This document shows positions 63,309 to 64,000 of a stretch of 64,000 nt of DNA, one piece after another. The notes below the pieces were generated by a model. It made no database searches, had not been told where the DNA came from, and worked only from the letters and a program-made list of their open reading frames with translations. Both the position numbers and the translations under genes were made by a program. Positions within the stretch are counted from its first letter, which is position 1; every line of letters starts with the position of its first letter. The stretch comes from Dysgonomonas sp. 521 (lineage in GTDB: Bacteria; Bacteroidota; Bacteroidia; Bacteroidales; Dysgonomonadaceae), in NCBI RefSeq assembly GCF_010501055.1, contig NZ_QVMO01000008.1, forward strand, positions 20,552 through 84,551, read 5' to 3'.

Positions 63309-64000
63309 AGTATATACTTTTATATATAGATGTCATCTTAGCCGTTTTTCCATAAAGCATTTTACCTTTTAATTTTTTGGTAACAATTATGTATAAAAAA
63401 GCAAGAGAGTCGTTTTGGTAAAATGTTATTAGCTAATGATGTGAATCAGTATTTCGTTTTGTTTAAATTATGTGTTCTTTTATTTTTTATTCTGCGCGCA
63501 ATCACAGATTGCTTGCCTTACTTTTGGCCAAAGCTCCAAAAGTAAGCAAAAAAGCATTGCGCCCCGCTTCGCCGTACGACCCACCATCGGCTTGCCGGCT
63601 GAATGAAGTGATGAAAGATTCATCATTGCAATAATTGGCAGATGATGCTTAAAAGCGCCCGCACTTCATTCTACGCCGCCTGCACCGGGTGGGTACCCCG
63701 TACGCTTGCTAATGGCGCTGGCTGACGCCTGACGAGCAGGATTTATCCCAATGTCATCAATAAAGAAATCTTATACCCTGTCATCCTGAACGATAGTGAA
63801 GGATCTCTTTTCTTAAAAGCACTTTGCCTACACGGGATGCTTCGTCCTTCAGCATGACAAAGAGAAAAAAAGCTAAACTTAATGACATTGGGGTCTATCC
63901 TCTGTCTTGACATTGCGTCGCGACTCCGTGCATCTGTTCCGCAGGCGGGGTACCCACCCGGTGCAGGCGGCGTGAAACGGGATGTTGTCCGAGCCGCAGG
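63309..64000. repeat. Gene-free gap with M4 repeat copies 2 and 3
   Basis: No gene is seen in these 692 bases. Copy 2 (63489-63735) has the same blocks as 60054-60330. Next is an inverted repeat TGTCATCCTGAA...TTCAGCATGACA (63779-63862), a common type in this phylum. From 63938 the sequence GGCGGGGTACCCACCCGGTG then CAGGCGGCGT is the reverse complement of the M4 core: a third, inverted copy running out of the window. Confidence 0.75.

Noticed and set aside
1..64000. Transposase or integrase gene to mobilise the repeats
   Set aside because: None of the supported coding regions resembles one; the elements here are all non-autonomous.

Overview
This 64 kb window is chromosomal DNA from a Bacteroidota bacterium, most likely of the Bacteroidales (a Dysgonomonas-like genome is my best guess from gene content; I cannot run a search). 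The grounds are promoters of the TAnnTTTG type, a 14-to-11-subunit-style complex I with a short NuoG, a VorB-type 2-oxoacid:ferredoxin oxidoreductase, DUF4369/TlpA thioredoxin lipoproteins, DUF2851, DUF6056 and DUF4272 proteins, a split ThrE exporter, and very little Shine-Dalgarno signal except where repeats supply it.

Layout. 1-9750: respiratory complex I operon nuoF(partial)-G-H-I-J-K-L-M-N, whose first spacers are invaded by GC-rich hairpin repeats. 9750-11856: convergent junction, one DUF gene and 1.2 kb of nested palindromic elements. 11857-13748: DUF177-rpmF-fabH. 13959-16859 (minus): four-subunit 2-oxoacid:ferredoxin oxidoreductase with a small hairpin before three of its four genes. 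17095-24621: ybaK, a DUF4349 lipoprotein, then a minus-strand run of an alpha/beta-hydrolase-like protein, DUF2851, a membrane MutS-like ATPase and recO. 24922-28668 (minus): rnfD, rnfC, an ApbE-like flavin transferase and a Pro/Lys/Glu-rich protein, without the remaining rnf genes. 28826-32397: small exported proteins and a GH29 fucosidase pseudogene hit by two mobile elements, a stop and a frameshift. 32514-38218: der, smpB, metH. 38351-43191: membrane protein, propeller-like protein, orphan ABC-3 permease, split ThrE. 43608-50963: RRM protein, ribF, HAD phosphatase, two tRNA-Asn, a PfkB kinase, DUF4272 and two TlpA-like lipoproteins. 51370-59404: tig, clpP, clpX, recQ, coaD, S41 protease. 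59501-63308: PNPOx-like, NUDIX, cupin, cyclophilin lipoprotein, TonB-domain lipoprotein.

The genes are mostly core metabolism and maintenance. Electron flow is a theme: complex I takes NADH electrons to quinone, the Vor enzyme reduces ferredoxin, and RnfC/RnfD plus ApbE belong to the ferredoxin:NAD machinery.

The striking feature is the density of palindromic, non-coding repeats with no transposase in sight. I resolve at least three MITE-like families with target duplications: M1 (212 bp, 5-bp duplication), M2 (about 190 bp, TAA duplication) and M3 (8-10 bp direct repeats), with M1 nested in M2. A separate GC-rich hairpin family sits in operon spacers, where it supplies start-codon context and ends reading frames; further GC-rich, AT-rich and palindromic repeats fill most other gaps. 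All names M1-M4, GCH and ATH are labels of mine.
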